NCBI GenBank assembly: GCA_037953745.1
Contig: JBAKBP010012285.1
Location: 1-64,000, forward strand
From: Lithodes maja
Lineage: Eukaryota > Arthropoda > Malacostraca > Decapoda > Lithodidae
DNA: 64,000 bases
Reading direction: 5' to 3'
In this document: one piece after another, positions 45,305-56,747 of the stretch
Layout of the letters: each line of letters begins with the position of its first letter
How positions within the stretch are numbered: the stretch's first letter is position 1
Notes under the pieces: generated by a model
What the model was told of the DNA's origin: nothing
Database searches by the model: none
What the model saw: only the letters and a program-made list of their open reading frames with translations
Translations under genes and position numbers: made by a program

Positions 45305-46585
45305 TTGGATAAAGCTCCACCAACACGACCCAAATTCAAAACCGCCAGGGATAACGACCGAGGACCGATGTCAGCCATGAATGTAAATGTAGATCCGATC
45401 AGAACCAAAAATTTGATTAAAGATCGTTCTGCGAGTTCTAAAACCGCAACTTTAAAGGTTTTCTATGCAAACGCTCGTAGCATACGCAATAAATTTTCAG
45501 ATTTAGAGGAACTAGTGTTTACTGAAAATTATGATGTGATTGGTATAACAGAATCTTGGCTCAATACAGTAGATAGAGACTTTTTAGCAGAGTATTCACT
45601 TCCCGGTTATGTAATGTTTGAGAAAAGCCGAATAAATAAAAATGGAGGTGGCGTTTTATTTTATATCAAAGAAAGTCTTAACCCGACCCTCTTGTCAAAA
45701 CCTCAAATTGTGAACGTCGACACATCTTTTGTGCTAATAAAGAATAATAAAGGTACAAAAATAATACTTGCATTAATATACAGACCTCCAGCTCAATCAG
45801 AGCAAACTGACCGAGAAATTTATGAACAAATTGCAGATGTAAGTAACTCACAAGATACCGTATTTTTGGGCGACTTTAATTTACCTGTGACCAAGAGGGG
45901 CGATACTCTTACTTCACACTCCAGACATGACTTGTATACGAACTTGCAAGAGAGTTCGCTTTATCAATTTGTTCGAACACCGACCCGTGGTAATAACGTT
46001 CTTGACATTGTACTTGCAACAAAAGAAGAATTAATAGAGAATTTGAATGTTGGTGATGAATTCAGTGACAGCGACCATCGTACGATAACTTTCACTTTAA
46101 ACTTTACTAGTAACGAACCAAATAGTAGCATCGAAAAAGTCCCTAATTTCAAGAAAGCAAACTTTCATAAACTTAGAGCTATGTTTAAAGAAACTGACTG
46201 GAGCTTTTTAATTAACAATAACGACATAAATACATCTTGGAAGTTATTCGAAACCACTTACCTAAAAGCAGTGCAAGACTGCATACCATCGAAAATACGG
46301 CGTCCAGGCCATAATAATAATAAGCCCAAATGGTGGAATAAAGATATTTCAAACTGCCTGCTTGCTAAAAAATTTGCTAATGATAGATTAAAATCCTCAC
46401 AAAATGACGAAGAACGGGTGAAATTTGTAGAGCTACGACGCAAAGCCAAAAAGTTAATTAAGCAAAGTAAAAAGACCCTAGAGTTACATATTGCGAATCA
46501 AAGTAAAACAAACCCGAAAGAATTCTATAGTTATATCAGAAAGAAAAAAGTAGTTACTTCAACTGTTGGACCGTTTAGTCGATGA
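45305..46585 (+). pseudogene. CR1-like ORF2: endonuclease and linker
   Basis: A 426-residue frame. APE-type endonuclease motifs are all present: FYANARSIRNKFSDL (about 50-64), ITESWLNTVDRDFL with the catalytic Glu, GGGVLFYIKESL, ILALIYRPP, VFLGDFNLPV, and SDSDHRTITF. The linker carries KPKWWNKD and ends in a lysine-rich SYIRKKK block before the frame shifts near 46565. The endonuclease would nick target DNA. By itself this part looks undamaged. Confidence 0.93.
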
Positions 46586-47147
46586 AAATGGAGAATACAC
46601 CAAAGACGAAGTACAAATGAGTAATGCCCTCAATACCTTCTTTGCATCAGTTTTTACAACAGAAGACCTCAGTGATATCCCTACACCATCGCCGATTCAG
46701 ATTGATAATTCAGATGTTCTAAGCAATATCACCGTTACAGAGAGAGAAGTATTGAATTGTTTAGATAAACTCAAGGTAAATAAAACGCCTGGACCTGATA
46801 CAATCTCGCCTAGAGTTCTAAAGGAAGCTAAGGATGAGCTCTCCAAACCACTGACATTACTATTCAATAAATCCTTGCAGTCTGGAACTATGCCTGATCA
46901 GTGGAAGATAGCCAACGTAACACCGATATTCAAAAAAGGCAGCAAATCCCTACCCAGTAACTATCGTCCAATTAGCTTAACCTCAGTTGTATGTAAAATG
47001 ATAGAAACGGTCATGCGAGACAGACTCGTAAATCACTTAGAGGAAAATAACATACTTAAAGATACTCAACACGGCTTTCGTAAAAAAACGTTCCTGTTTA
47101 ACAAACCTCTTAGACTTCTTCCACGATATCCTCAACCTCTACGATGA
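46566..47147 (+). pseudogene. CR1-like ORF2: RT N-terminal part
   Basis: Contains VNKTPGPDTISPRVLKEA, WKIANVTPIFKKGSK, NYRPISLTSVVCKMIE and DTQHGFRK, then loses frame near 47085. The initial ATG is internal; the true upstream frame is the endonuclease segment. Confidence 0.92.
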
Positions 47148-47823
47148 GAGTAAAGCTGTAGATATTATATACCTTGATTTTCAAAAGGCCTTTGACAAAG
47201 TTCCCCACAAACGTTTACTGCTAAAACTAAAAGCGCATGGAATACAAGACGGTGTGTTGAAATGGATAGAAAATTGGCTCAGCGACAGAAAGCAAAGAGT
47301 AGTCATAAACGGTAAGGCATCTAAATGGACCAATGTAAGTAGCGGGGTACCCCAGGGATCGGTACTAGGACCAATTCTCTTTCTAATTTACATAAACGAC
47401 ATAGATGAGGGTCTCACCTGTACAATCTCAAAATTTGCTGACGATACAAAAATTGTAAATAGCGTACTCTCAAAAGATCAAGTTGACGATATGCAACACA
47501 ATCTAGATAAATTGTCACATTGGGCCCAAATTTGGCAAATGAGTTTCAATGCGGATAAATGTAAAGTACTACATATCGGATACCTAAATGAGAAAGCAAA
47601 CTATTCGATGAATGGCACTCAGCTTAAGAATGTAAACAGAGAAACCGATCTGGGAGTAACAATATCGAGTAACCTAAAACCGAGTCAACAATGTTCAGAA
47701 GTTGTTAAGAAGGCAAACAAAATAATTGGCTTTATAGGCAGATCATTTGAGTATAAATCCAAAGACGTAATCCTAACCCTTTACAATTCCTTAGTCCGCC
47801 CTCTTCTGGAATACTGCGTTTAA
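47140..47823 (+). pseudogene. CR1-like ORF2: RT catalytic part
   Basis: The frame is open from about 47140. It carries YLDFQKAFDKVPHKRLL, SSGVPQGSVLGPILFLIYIND, the catalytic KFADDTKIV with both Asp, and TDLGVTISSNLKPS. A TAA at 47821-47823 interrupts it where related proteins continue (YCV then CWCPYY), so one nonsense change ends the frame. Confidence 0.92.
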
Positions 47824-48261
47824 TGCTGGTGCCCTTATTACCAAAAAGACATAAACAAGCTAGAACGAGTTCAACGTAGAGTTACCAAAATGATACCTAG
47901 CCTAAAGAACAAACCATACGAAGAGCGTCTTAGAGAATTAAATCTATTTCCTTTAACCCAGCGCAGATTAAGAGGTGACTTAATTCAAGTGTTCAAAATC
48001 ATCAAAGGCATCGACAATATGAACTGTAGTAAGTACTTCACTATCGACCAATCTAATTACACGCGGGGAAACGGTTGCAAAATTATTGGTAAATCTTTTA
48101 ACTCACACGAATCTAAGAATTTCTTCTTCAATCGAGTTGTCAACTTGTGGAATGGGCTTTCCCCGAGACGTTATAGACTGCAGCACCGTTGATTCATTTA
48201 AACTCCACCTAGACAAATATCTCGCATCAAACCCGCGACTGACTGCGTTTGTAAATGAATA
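47824..48261 (+). pseudogene. CR1-like ORF2: C-terminal part
   Basis: Continues in the same frame after the stop: KDINKLERVQRRVTKM, YEERLRELNLFPLTQRRLRG, FFFNRVVNLWNGLS. A frameshift near 48165-48180 moves the last part (VDSFKLHLDKYLAS) to another frame ending at TAA near 48261. The same C-terminal block is the source of the array at 59.5-61.5 kb. Confidence 0.9.
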
Positions 48262-48322
48262 ACTTTATTTTATCCTCCCCTCAGTTATTAACCCATATGT
48301 CCCCTACTAACTTCCTAGTCCT

Positions 48323-48342
48323 GCCACGTTAGTGGCAGGGCA
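48323..48342 (+). other. 3' UTR hairpin of the CR1-like LINE
   Basis: CCTGCCAC GTTA GTGGCAGG is a perfect 8-bp stem with a 4-nt loop, in the place where LINE RT usually recognises its template RNA. Confidence 0.65.
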
Positions 48343-48494
48343 GTAGTTCCCTTTCCAATGTTCCCTTACCCACTCTGAACCACTGTTTGGACACTTGATC
48401 CTCAGTGTTTTGGAGGACAAGCAGCCTAGAAGGGTCACTAGATATGTTGTTGCTTGATTTCCTTTGTACTCCTTTGTACTCCTTTGTACTCCCA

Positions 48495-48816
48495 ACACAA
48501 TAGGTTAAATTATATGTAGTTATGCTCCTCAAGAGCGAGCTTCTCTAGCCCAGCATTCTGAGAGGAGTGCAACTCAGAATTACTGCTATAACATACTGAA
48601 AAAATTCAACTATCAAAGAAAGAGTTTTTATTTGATTTTCATGTTTTTAATTTGTTTATTTCGGCTGCACTATAGGGGCAAGCCTAGTTTTTTCTTCTAT
48701 ACCAAACGCTCAACTCCTGCTTTACGACCCAATACGCTGGGCTACAACCGCGAGCCAACAAGCACCAAGCACAAAATACTATTCAAACTAAAGCAGGAGG
48801 CTACCCATGTGTCAAT
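48495..48816 (-). other. Outer element 3' non-coding region, resumed
   Basis: Aligns with 37560-37858 of the inner element (AAGAGCGAGCTTC, TCAACTCCTGCTTTACGACC). No coding signal. Confidence 0.75.
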
Positions 48817-49173
48817 CTACCCAGGATCATATACCCTTGAACGACCATCTGCAACCACGTTGTCACAACCGGCAATATGGCGTATGTCCAGGTTATATAC
48901 CAGTAACCTTAGTGACCACCTGGTCAGCCTCATATTCCGATTGTGAAACTGGTCCAAGAACTTGAGAGGGTGATGATCTGGGTAAACTACAACGACCGGA
49001 CCATAGGCTGGAACGTAGACCTCGAAATGCCCCAGCGCAATCACAACCGACAGCAGCTCCTCCTCGACAACAGAGCAGCTCCCCTGGGCCGAATTGTACT
49101 TCTCCGAGCAGAAACTAACAGGATGCTCCAGCCCATCATCGTCCTTTTCCACAAGGACGGCACCAGCCCCCAC
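48817..49173 (-). pseudogene. RNase H remnant of the outer element
   Basis: 118 residues: MGAGAVLVEKDDDG, HPVSFCSEKYNSAQ, VEEELLSVVIALGHFEVYV, VVVYPDHHPLKFLDQ, NLDIRHIAGCDNVVADGRSR. The order and spacing match Gypsy-type RNase H; in the catalytic block TDH, Thr is replaced by Pro. It follows the RT connection remnant in a shifted frame. Confidence 0.88.
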
Positions 49174-49580
49174 ACCACTAGCCCCGTTGCTAGTTGGAAA
49201 GGTAGGCTAAAGTCAGGGGCCCTGAGGATCGGGTGAGTGCACAACAGGTGTTTTACTTCTCTAAACACCTTCTCACACTCAGGCGCCCATTTGAACTTCT
49301 TATCCTTCCAGTTATCCTCCACCTGAGCTTGACTGTCCCGTTCTCCTTCTCCACCTTGACTGCTAAACGTCATCACAGGCACAGTGAGAGGCGCAGGGGG
49401 GTGCCTCCCATACTCCTTCACGAGATTAACATGACATAACTGATTGCGCTTCCGTCTGTCTGGAGTGGCTACCAAGTAATCCAGGTCTGATTGCTCCTCC
49501 ACCACCCTATAAGGACCAGCGTACTTCGCGGAGAAGGGGTGACCTACAAGGGGCAGTAGAATCAACACCTCCTGACCCAC
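49041..49580 (-). pseudogene. Integrase C-terminus joined to RT connection remnant, outer element
   Basis: Residues 1-55 are the integrase C-terminal region (GQEVLILLPLVGHPFSAKYA, GPYRVVEEQSDLDYLVATPD, LCHVNLVKEY). A GGEGERDSQAQVED linker follows, as in the inner element, then a jump to the RT connection (KFKWAPECEKVFREVKHLL, HPILRAPDFSLPFQL). All of the RT fingers and palm, including YADD, are deleted at the jump near residue 90. The last 60 residues are out of frame with RNase H. Confidence 0.88.
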
Positions 49581-51841
49581 GTGAAACTCCCTGAGTTCAA
49601 CCTTGAGGTCGTACCTGTCCTTCCTGAGGGCCTGAGAGCTAGCAAATTATGGCCAGCCAACTCCAGACTGCGCAACATCCGTTCTCGACTGTTGCGGACA
49701 CACTTGAGCATAGAACAAGGCTTTTCTGCGCCCTCCCATACTTCTTCAACCATATGGAGAGGCCCTCTGACACGGTGTCCAAAGACGAGCTCATTAGGGC
49801 TGAATCCCAAACTCTCCCCAGGTACCTCCCGCACAGCAAACAAAACACATGGCAGGCCAAGATCCCAATCCTTCCCACTCTCAAAGCAACAACAACGAAG
49901 CACAGATTTCAAGGCTGAGTGCCATCGCTCTAACACACCCTGGCTCTCCGGATGATACGCAGATGACACAACCCCAACAATCCCATGCTGCGGCATTGCT
50001 TGAACAAAGAGGCTAGAAGTGAAGTTGGGTCCCTGGACTGACTGAATCCCCTGCGGGTAACCATACCGGGAAAAATACACTAGCAAGCTTCGGACCACCA
50101 TCTTCGCCGACCCATTTCTCATAGGGTACGCGTCAGGGTACCTTGTTGCTACATGTCCCGACTGTGCATCACTGTCCTCCTTCAACTCTTTCGTCTTTTT
50201 AAGCCCATCCTCTGCCTTTTCAGGAACAGTTACTGGGTCTTCTCCAGACTCGAAATGTGGTCCTAATAATGAGTCCCCGAGAAGGTCCGTTGATACTAAA
50301 CTCTCAACCGCATCAACTTTCAACCCCTTCTCGGTACCCTTCCTCCGCTGATCTAAAGATTGTTGACCAGAATGTGACTCCCTGGATGCAGGATCTCCGG
50401 TGACAACACACGCCATAGGCTGCACCGGACACTTCTCAACCCATTCCTGCTCCTCCCTACTCACGTCGGCCGGCTTCTCGGCAACGACCAAGGGTGGAGC
50501 CTCAGAAGTAGGTCCCGCAAAGTCGTTGCCGAGAAGGAGGTCGACGCCCACAACAGGTAACTTCTCCACAATAATTCCTACATCCAGGTCACAAGTCACA
50601 CCATCAACTTCCACCTTCATTCTTACAAGCGGGTATGACCTTGTCGCATTAACTCCCTGAACCACAACCACCCGCGCCGTATTGACAGGTTTACCAGTGA
50701 AATTTCTCAACAGTGTTTGCGATGGCCCAGTGTCACGCAAAATTCTCACCTCATGTCTTCTACCCCCCCACTCCACACAACCGAGTCCCCTGTGGTCACT
50801 AAAGGCATCACGGACAGGGAATAAGCCTTCCGGATCCTTCTGCACTGGCAGTGTATTTACCTCGGAAGAAATGCCTCTAACAAACTCCGATGTCCTCTTG
50901 AACACTCCAATGCCGTGAGCAAAAGACACGGCTGCCGGAGGAGGTCGACTAGGGCACTCATTTGCCTTATGACCCTCCTGGTGGCAACTAAAACACATAA
51001 ATTTCAGTTTCGGCTTATACTGTGATGTAAAAGGCCCCTGACTTTTCACATACGGTGTGGTGTAAGGTTTGGATTCAGTTTTAGTTTCATGGCTCTTCTG
51101 TTTAAATGTGTCATTGTTCCGGGGAGGGGGAGGATAACGGTCCTTAGCACTTACATCGTACTTCTGTGAGGACCCGCAACCCCGAATCAACGACATCCGT
51201 CGATCAGCCATTTCTGCTGCTTCGACTAGAGTTCTTGGGTTTTTCTCCTTCAAGTTCAAAGTTAGATCACCGCCCGTGCTCTTAAAGAACTGCTCCAACA
51301 TCATTAACTGCTTAACTCCATCAAACGTTGTTACCTTCTCAGATCGGAGCCAGTTCCCCATAGCATCGGACAAGTCCCGGGCGTGTTCCAAAAAGGTGCT
51401 ATCTCTTCCCTTAGTTACACCCCGGAACTTCAAACGGTACGTTTCTGGTTGCAGTTCGTAAGCCCTCAGGATAGCCTCCTTGAGATCCTCATACACAATA
51501 CATGACTCCCAAGGTAACGCATCGTAAGCTTTAAGACTCTTGCCACTTAATCTAGAGGATACAAGTGCTGCCCATTTATTCTCTGGCCACTGGTGTTCCT
51601 GGCACTTCTTCTCAAAGCGTGCGAATAATTCTGTTACCCCACTCTCAACAAACGCCGGAACCAGTTTCAATAAGTGCGAGACAGACTGATCAGGAGCACG
51701 GTTACGGTTTAAAATTACCGGTGGTCCCCCCAGGGGCAACCCACCCTGATTAACCATTTCACCATACTGCTGTTCCTCAGTTTCGACATTACGTACTGTG
51801 TCTCCATTCTCCTCTGATCCGGTATAAGACATGATGCTCAC
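49562..51841 (-). pseudogene. gag: gag-protease fused to integrase core, outer element
   Basis: 759 residues. A SCAN-like capsid lies at about 56-220 (LLKLVPAFVESGVTELFARF, AYELQPETYRLKFR), a CCHC knuckle at about 283-296 (CFSCHQEGHKANEC), and retropepsin Asp370 in RDTGPSQT, where Pro replaces the usual Ala. Near residue 560 the protein jumps into the middle of an integrase core (HVATRYPDAYPMRNGSA). The first catalytic Asp is lost in the jump, the second is Val in IQSVQGPNF, and the Glu stays in YHPESQGVLERWH. It ends out of frame after the ELVFGHRVRGPL block. Compared with the inner gag, the SAP-like and coiled-coil N-terminus is absent. Open but not functional as an integrase. Confidence 0.9.
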
Positions 51842-52037
51842 AACAAATTTCCCACCTCAATATTCAGAAAAGAAGCACCCCAAACTCTTATACCTCAATA
51901 TACACACAAAAATTCTCGGAAATACTCAAGGGCTATACTATGTTGCAAAACAAAAATTATTCTTGCTGATCCCCGCAAAATATTCCCCAAAACAACAAAA
52001 TTTAATGTTCCCTGCTAATAAATGTAGGTTCACCAAA

Positions 52038-52055
52038 TCCTAGGTAAGGTCGCCA
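52038..52055 (-). other. Outer primer-binding site
   Basis: On the minus strand TGGCGACCTTACCTAGGA starts two bases after the LTR, as in the inner element. Confidence 0.65.
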
Positions 52056-52057
52056 TT

Positions 52058-53856
52058 TGTTACGACTGAGGTTTAAATACATCAGGGCTCTTATTCATTG
52101 GACTAGTAATGGCATAAATGCTACAACGGAAAGCGCTAGATCCAACCTCTGATGTATATTCCCAGTGAACAAAGAACACAAATACTCTACAGAGTTCTAT
52201 ATGCAATAATAGGTTATTAAACTCTCAATAAATGTGCGTCTACTCTAGGCTTAATGTTATGTGAAAACAGCCTATTACTACCTATAACCGAAGGTGCTTG
52301 GTTATGGTATGCAAAGTAAGGTGGTAAGAGAAGTTACAGCTTACGTTACTTTAATCAATAAATGTCAGGCACTCCTGCATGAAAGAAAGTGCACTAAAGT
52401 CCTTCAACACTAACAAGGAATCTTCTTAAAATGTTAGATGCTATAAAGATGCTCGTATCGGAAATGGAACCCAAAAAGGCAGGCAGCGGAACAATGCTCG
52501 TGCAGGCTATGCACACAAAAAGGCAGAATATATAATGCCGTCGGAGCCAAGAATATCCTAAACACTACAACAATAATAATCGCCACGACAATGCAGTATT
52601 CCTATCAACAAAAAGAGCCTAAGTCGTTTGTGTCTCCATACACCAAACTAGGCTGCGAAATGCTTGTGTAATCATAAATGGGTATGCATAAAAAGAGTAA
52701 TTAGGTTAATATACTTAATGTCTACTGTGACTGATAAAGTCTAGCTAGAGTCAATGATACGAGATACTGGTGCGCATGGCATGCAGCATAACCTAGTGCA
52801 AATCTCAAGTCTGTGCATCAAATATTACGTTATAGGGAAGGGTAGCTCTCTTGAGAAACCTTAATACCGAAGTATTAAGCGTTCTCCTGGCGTACCTCAA
52901 AGACAAACAACGAGCTTAGAACAGTGCAGAATGGTATAGGCAAAAAGCCCTCATTCGTGCATGCTCTACTCTCAATGGCACACAGACTAGAATTTACTCA
53001 ATCAACTCCAGTTCTCAGGTATGTCGTGCAGCTTTTTCCTAAAGCCAGCACTCATAGGAAACAATACCTTATAATATCAGACCCCTAGTCTAGCATTATC
53101 TAATCCAGCAGAACACTAATAATTATAGGAAGCGGTACTAAAACAATATAAATGCCAACCAATGCTTTGTGATCAACTTATCTTAACAACTAACATACAT
53201 GGGTTATATCAGACCTTAACGCACAATACAACTGGCCAGCATGAAGCTGATTTTGCAGAGTTAACCAGAGGGGATGTGGTATTAATAAAAGGTGGTGAAA
53301 GATATGGAAAAAGAGAGAGGTAGGCAGAGGAAAAGATTCTCAGGTGCAGGGCGGGGGACAGGTAGCAAGGGATAAGATAGATGCGTTCTAGAAACCAGAT
53401 CTGAGGGAGAGAGTGGCGAGGAACCTGTATATATACCGGGACTAGGTCGAGCCGCATGGGAAAAAAGCAGTAACAAGTCCTCTAGCCACTAGCAAGGGAG
53501 CTAGCAGCATGGTAAGGACCTCCCTCAACCAACCCCCACGAGGCAGCCAGCCGTGACGTCATCGAGCGGGGCAAAAACACTGCGCGCCCCCCTCTCACTC
53601 TGTTCTACTCTCTCTCTCTCTCTCCCAGATCCCATCATTACTAGTTAATGATAAAACATATACTTTACAATTAAATATATAAAGCCTTGACATGGGTGAA
53701 AACAAAGAGCCTTTCTGGACTGCCCATGACACGAGCTTTCATATGAAATAAAGCACACTCTAATACATAAACTGTAGCCACATCCACTGCCCTGGCGATC
53801 CTAGCGAGTCACTGTAGGACAAGCCATGCGGTTCTAACGGAGTTGTTAACGTCACA
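52058..53856 (-). repeat. Outer 5' LTR, uninterrupted
   Basis: 1799 bp. On the minus strand TGACGTCA (53554-53561) lies upstream of TATATATA (53428-53435). It shows the intact target of the inner element and supports the nesting order. Confidence 0.94.
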
Positions 53857-54442
53857 ATATATATATACCGGTATATATATACAGTATATATATATATATA
53901 TATACATATTTATATATATACAGTATATATAAATTTTGCTAATTCAATTCAGGCAGCCCTCGCCAGCAATTGCATTAGATTTATATGTTCCAGACTGTAA
54001 CATGGGACCTATACTAAATCTCGTATTGATGGTCGCTCCTGATAATGTCCAACTAAATGTGTTGTATGGGTTCTGGGAGTTCATATACTGTATATGGACA
54101 CAACGCACTGATTCCTTCCGCTCTACAACTCCTCCGGTAGCTACGAGGGATATACACTTATCTGTGATCGGGAATTATCAGGAACGCTCATTGCTGGTTA
54201 CTTAGAATTGTGTTAACCACTTTCCATTCATTAAATACACATTTTGAGTTTAATGTTTTTGTTTTCTTCATAATCCAATTGCTAAATGGTACATTACATT
54301 GAGCTAATTATAATACTTGCGATAATTTGAAATAGCCTAGGCTATTCATAAAATGTTGTAATTTTATCTATTCAATAGTCCCCCCCACCCGAACAAAAAT
54401 AAAAAATAAAACAAAAAACAAAGAAAAATAGCACTAACATGA

Positions 54443-54509
<67 letters not shown>

Positions 54510-54985
54510 ATTTCGGCTTGTGCCACCCACCATCAAAACCAACAAACCAATCATTAGCGAGAGTCGTTTCAAAATGATGAAGCTGTATGCCAAACGTTGT
54601 CAAAAAAGTGCTCCTCCTCACATGGTGATATATATTCAATACTATATCCGAATAATATAGTTTGCGTGTTTGAAGAAGTTACTATAAGGAGATGGTGTTA
54701 AATTCCAGTGATCATTTTGGGACGCAGGGTCTGTTGCCAATCTCCGTAATAATAACTTTCTGAAGACAATTACTATTTTGTAATGGGGGTCAGGGTTTGC
54801 ATAATTAACCCTATCTGATACGAGGAAGATCTGTTTTGACCCTCTCCATTTGAAGCTGTTTCACTACATCCGTTTAGAGATTTTAACACGTTTCACCCCA
54901 TTAGTTTGGTGTTAGTGAATACCCCAACTCAAATGCTAAAATTTAGGGTAGTTTTGACGTTAATATGAACTTATACTTGTTGTGT
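53857..54985. other. TA-rich flank, CA microsatellite, no gene recognised
   Basis: TA-rich palindromic runs to about 53930, an 89-residue frame at 53936-54205 without known motifs, and a CA tract at 54449-54506. A partial GCGAGC-family start (TTAACCCTATCTGATACGAG) lies near 54807. Confidence 0.55.
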
Positions 54986-54989
54986 TTAA

Positions 54990-55471
54990 CCTCTGAAGTG
55001 CGCACGGGGGTAAATGAAAACCTCCCCCTGTGCTGACGTATTTGAGGTTTTTCGTCACTAAAATATTCATTGTACCATTAATAGCATTAATAATTATCCA
55101 TATGCGCCTATTATGGGTTGATTATAAAGGTATTAACCTGAAACAACAATAAAACGAGTGAAAACAGCGTTTGGATGGTCAAAATCGGAGATATAGCCCG
55201 CGAGTTGTATAATCTATGGGTGAGGCAAACTCCTTTCCCGCCAATTTCCCCCAAGGCCACTGAGACACAGTCGATCGATACTCTCTCTCTCTCTCTTGCA
55301 CTCGATGGCCATCAGTGATGACAACACCCTGCTTGCAACTCGCTAATGTTAGCACGAAAATATACCTCAGAATAAGGGAATAATAGGGAAAATAGGTGAT
55401 AACTGAGGAATAGGAGGAAAGTGGGGAAGGAGGGGAGGTAGAGGACTGAGATTTTGCATGGCCCAGGGGCC

Positions 55472-55502
<31 letters not shown>

Positions 55503-55597
55503 CGATGTAAAAAGTTGATTTTTAGTTTTACTTACTCCAGAGAGTCTTCCCGCAGTCCGCCGGCCGAACTCTAAAGAGTCTTCCCGCAGTTCCCGGG
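54990..55597 (+). mobile_element. 608-bp TTAA-flanked MITE, copy 1
   Basis: TTAA at 54986-54989 and 55598-55601. Blocks: CTCTGAAGTGCGCACGGGGG, AACCCATAATAGG in reverse, CGGCGGACTGCGGG, an A tract, CCGCAGTTCCCGGG end. The same element lies inverted at 62460-63061. No coding capacity. Confidence 0.88.
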
Positions 55598-55652
55598 TTA
55601 AGGGGACCGTCCGGTGTTTACTCCTAGGGTGTCGGTCAACTTCTTCTGGTTA

Positions 55653-56019
55653 AGGGGGAAAGGGTCTATTTATAGGTCGATAAATTCATGTATTTATTAT
55701 GTATATACTTTCCTCCCTCTACCTCCATCAACCTTTAAACAAAATCCCCAAGATCCTACTTCTTCATAAATTTGTAAATTTTTCGGTAGAATAATGTCCA
55801 GGCCGAAGGCAGTTTCCTCCTTAATTACAGGCTTGCTATCGCTCGCCAGTAAACAAATCGACACCTAAATGGCACAAAAGGTCTAAATATTGACAAAAAC
55901 ATTTGGGGGGAAAGGTTTTAAAATCTCCAAACTAATGGGGCCAACGTCATAAAATCTGAAAACTGATGGGGGTAAGCATGAGGGAAAAAGGGGGTCCAGA
56001 AAAACTATAAACATTCCCC
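55653..56019 (-). repeat. GCGAGC-family TTAA-flanked element
   Basis: TTAA at 55649-55652 and 56020-56023. CAGGCTTGCTATCGCTCGCC at 55829, ATCGACACCTAAATGGCAC, TTCGGTAGAATAATG, AATGGGGCC. Confidence 0.8.
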
Positions 56020-56023
56020 TTAA

Positions 56024-56219
56024 CCGCTTCAATACGATGTGTCCTTTTTGACCGTAAATTTTGGCTAACTTTAGATGATTTTTACCGATTATGTATGTCA
56101 TTGTTTATCCATATGGTTTCTTGAGACCCTTTTCTCTCCTAGAGGTAGATTATATGGCAAATAAAATCACCTAATGGTAACCAGAATACGACGGAAGTTA
56201 CGCCATCGTGCTGTAATTG
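56024..56219. mobile_element. TAGACGAT-family MITE
   Basis: Starts at a TTAA shared with the preceding element. TTTAGATGATTTTTACCG, CCTAGAGGTAGATTATATGG, TAACCAGAATACGACGG, CGCCATCGTGCTGTAATTG. Confidence 0.7.
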
Positions 56220-56500
56220 TTAGGGGTAAGGTTTTGTTTTTACTGGACCTCCTTCTCCCTCATGTTTAAACCCATTAGTTGCGAGATTTTAAGACTTTCG
56301 CCCCATTAATTTGGCGATTTGAAGACCTTTCGCCTCTTTCCTTTGTTACTATTTAGACCCTTAGTGCCCAAGATGTCGATATAATCCTGTCGAGCGAAAG
56401 CGAGCCTATAATTTAAGAGGACTCGGTCTTTGGTCAGGACATTTTTCTACCGAAAAATTTACACATTTATCTCGCTGGAGGGTCTTGGATGTGAGTTTTA
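56220..56500 (+). repeat. GCGAGC-family element
   Basis: GTTAGGGGTAAGGTTTTG start, CCTTCTCCCTCATGTTTA, TTTGGCGATTTGAAGACC, GTCGAGCGAAAGCGAGCCT at 56384, TTTCTACCGAAAAATTTACA. Confidence 0.8.
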
Positions 56501-56507
56501 CTCTTCA

Positions 56508-56701
56508 ACACGGTGACGTCTTTTTGCCTCTGAGCCTGGCTAAAGTTAGACGATGTTTTGCAGTTTAAAAAGGGTCTAAGCTATGTAGAGGGTTTATAGA
56601 GATAGTATTTAGTCCTTTAAGTCCTAGAGGTAAATTATAAGAAGAAAATCGTGTAATGGTAACCAGAATAAGATGAAAATTACGTCATCGTGCTGAAGAG
56701 A
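56508..56701. mobile_element. TAGACGAT-family MITE
   Basis: AAAGTTAGACGATG, GAGGTAAATTATAAG, TAACCAGAATAAGATG, ACGTCATCGTGCTG; TTAA at its right end (56702-56705). Left boundary uncertain. Confidence 0.6.
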
Positions 56702-56747
56702 TTAAGCTTGATAGAGGTCTAGTGAGCAAACTAAAAATCCCACTTAA

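Larger units (their letters stand above)
44535..48494 (+). mobile_element. CR1-like LINE nested in the outer element
   Basis: A plus-strand insertion, antisense to its host. ORF1 carries an esterase domain; ORF2 carries endonuclease and RT; then comes a 3' UTR of about 230 bp with a hairpin and a tail of three TCCTTTGTAC units (about 48464-48494). The 5' end is truncated within ORF1: the usual N-terminal part is missing. The left boundary is estimated from where similarity to the inner element's 3' region ends. No clear target duplication, which is common for CR1. ORF2 has frameshifts and one nonsense change. Confidence 0.88.
34445..53856 (-). mobile_element. Outer Gmr1-like LTR retrotransposon (host of the nest)
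   Basis: A minus-strand element with LTRs beginning TGTTACGACTG and ending ACGTCACA. The left LTR (34445-35527 plus 43700-44423) is split by the inner element; the right LTR is 52058-53856. Flanking ATAT on both sides fits a 4-bp target duplication but lies in TA-rich DNA, so it is weak. The internal part holds gag-protease fused to an integrase remnant, then integrase C-terminus, then an RT/RNase H remnant; most of RT is deleted. A CR1-like LINE sits in its 3' part. The LTR copies differ at only a handful of sites I could see. Confidence 0.9.
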
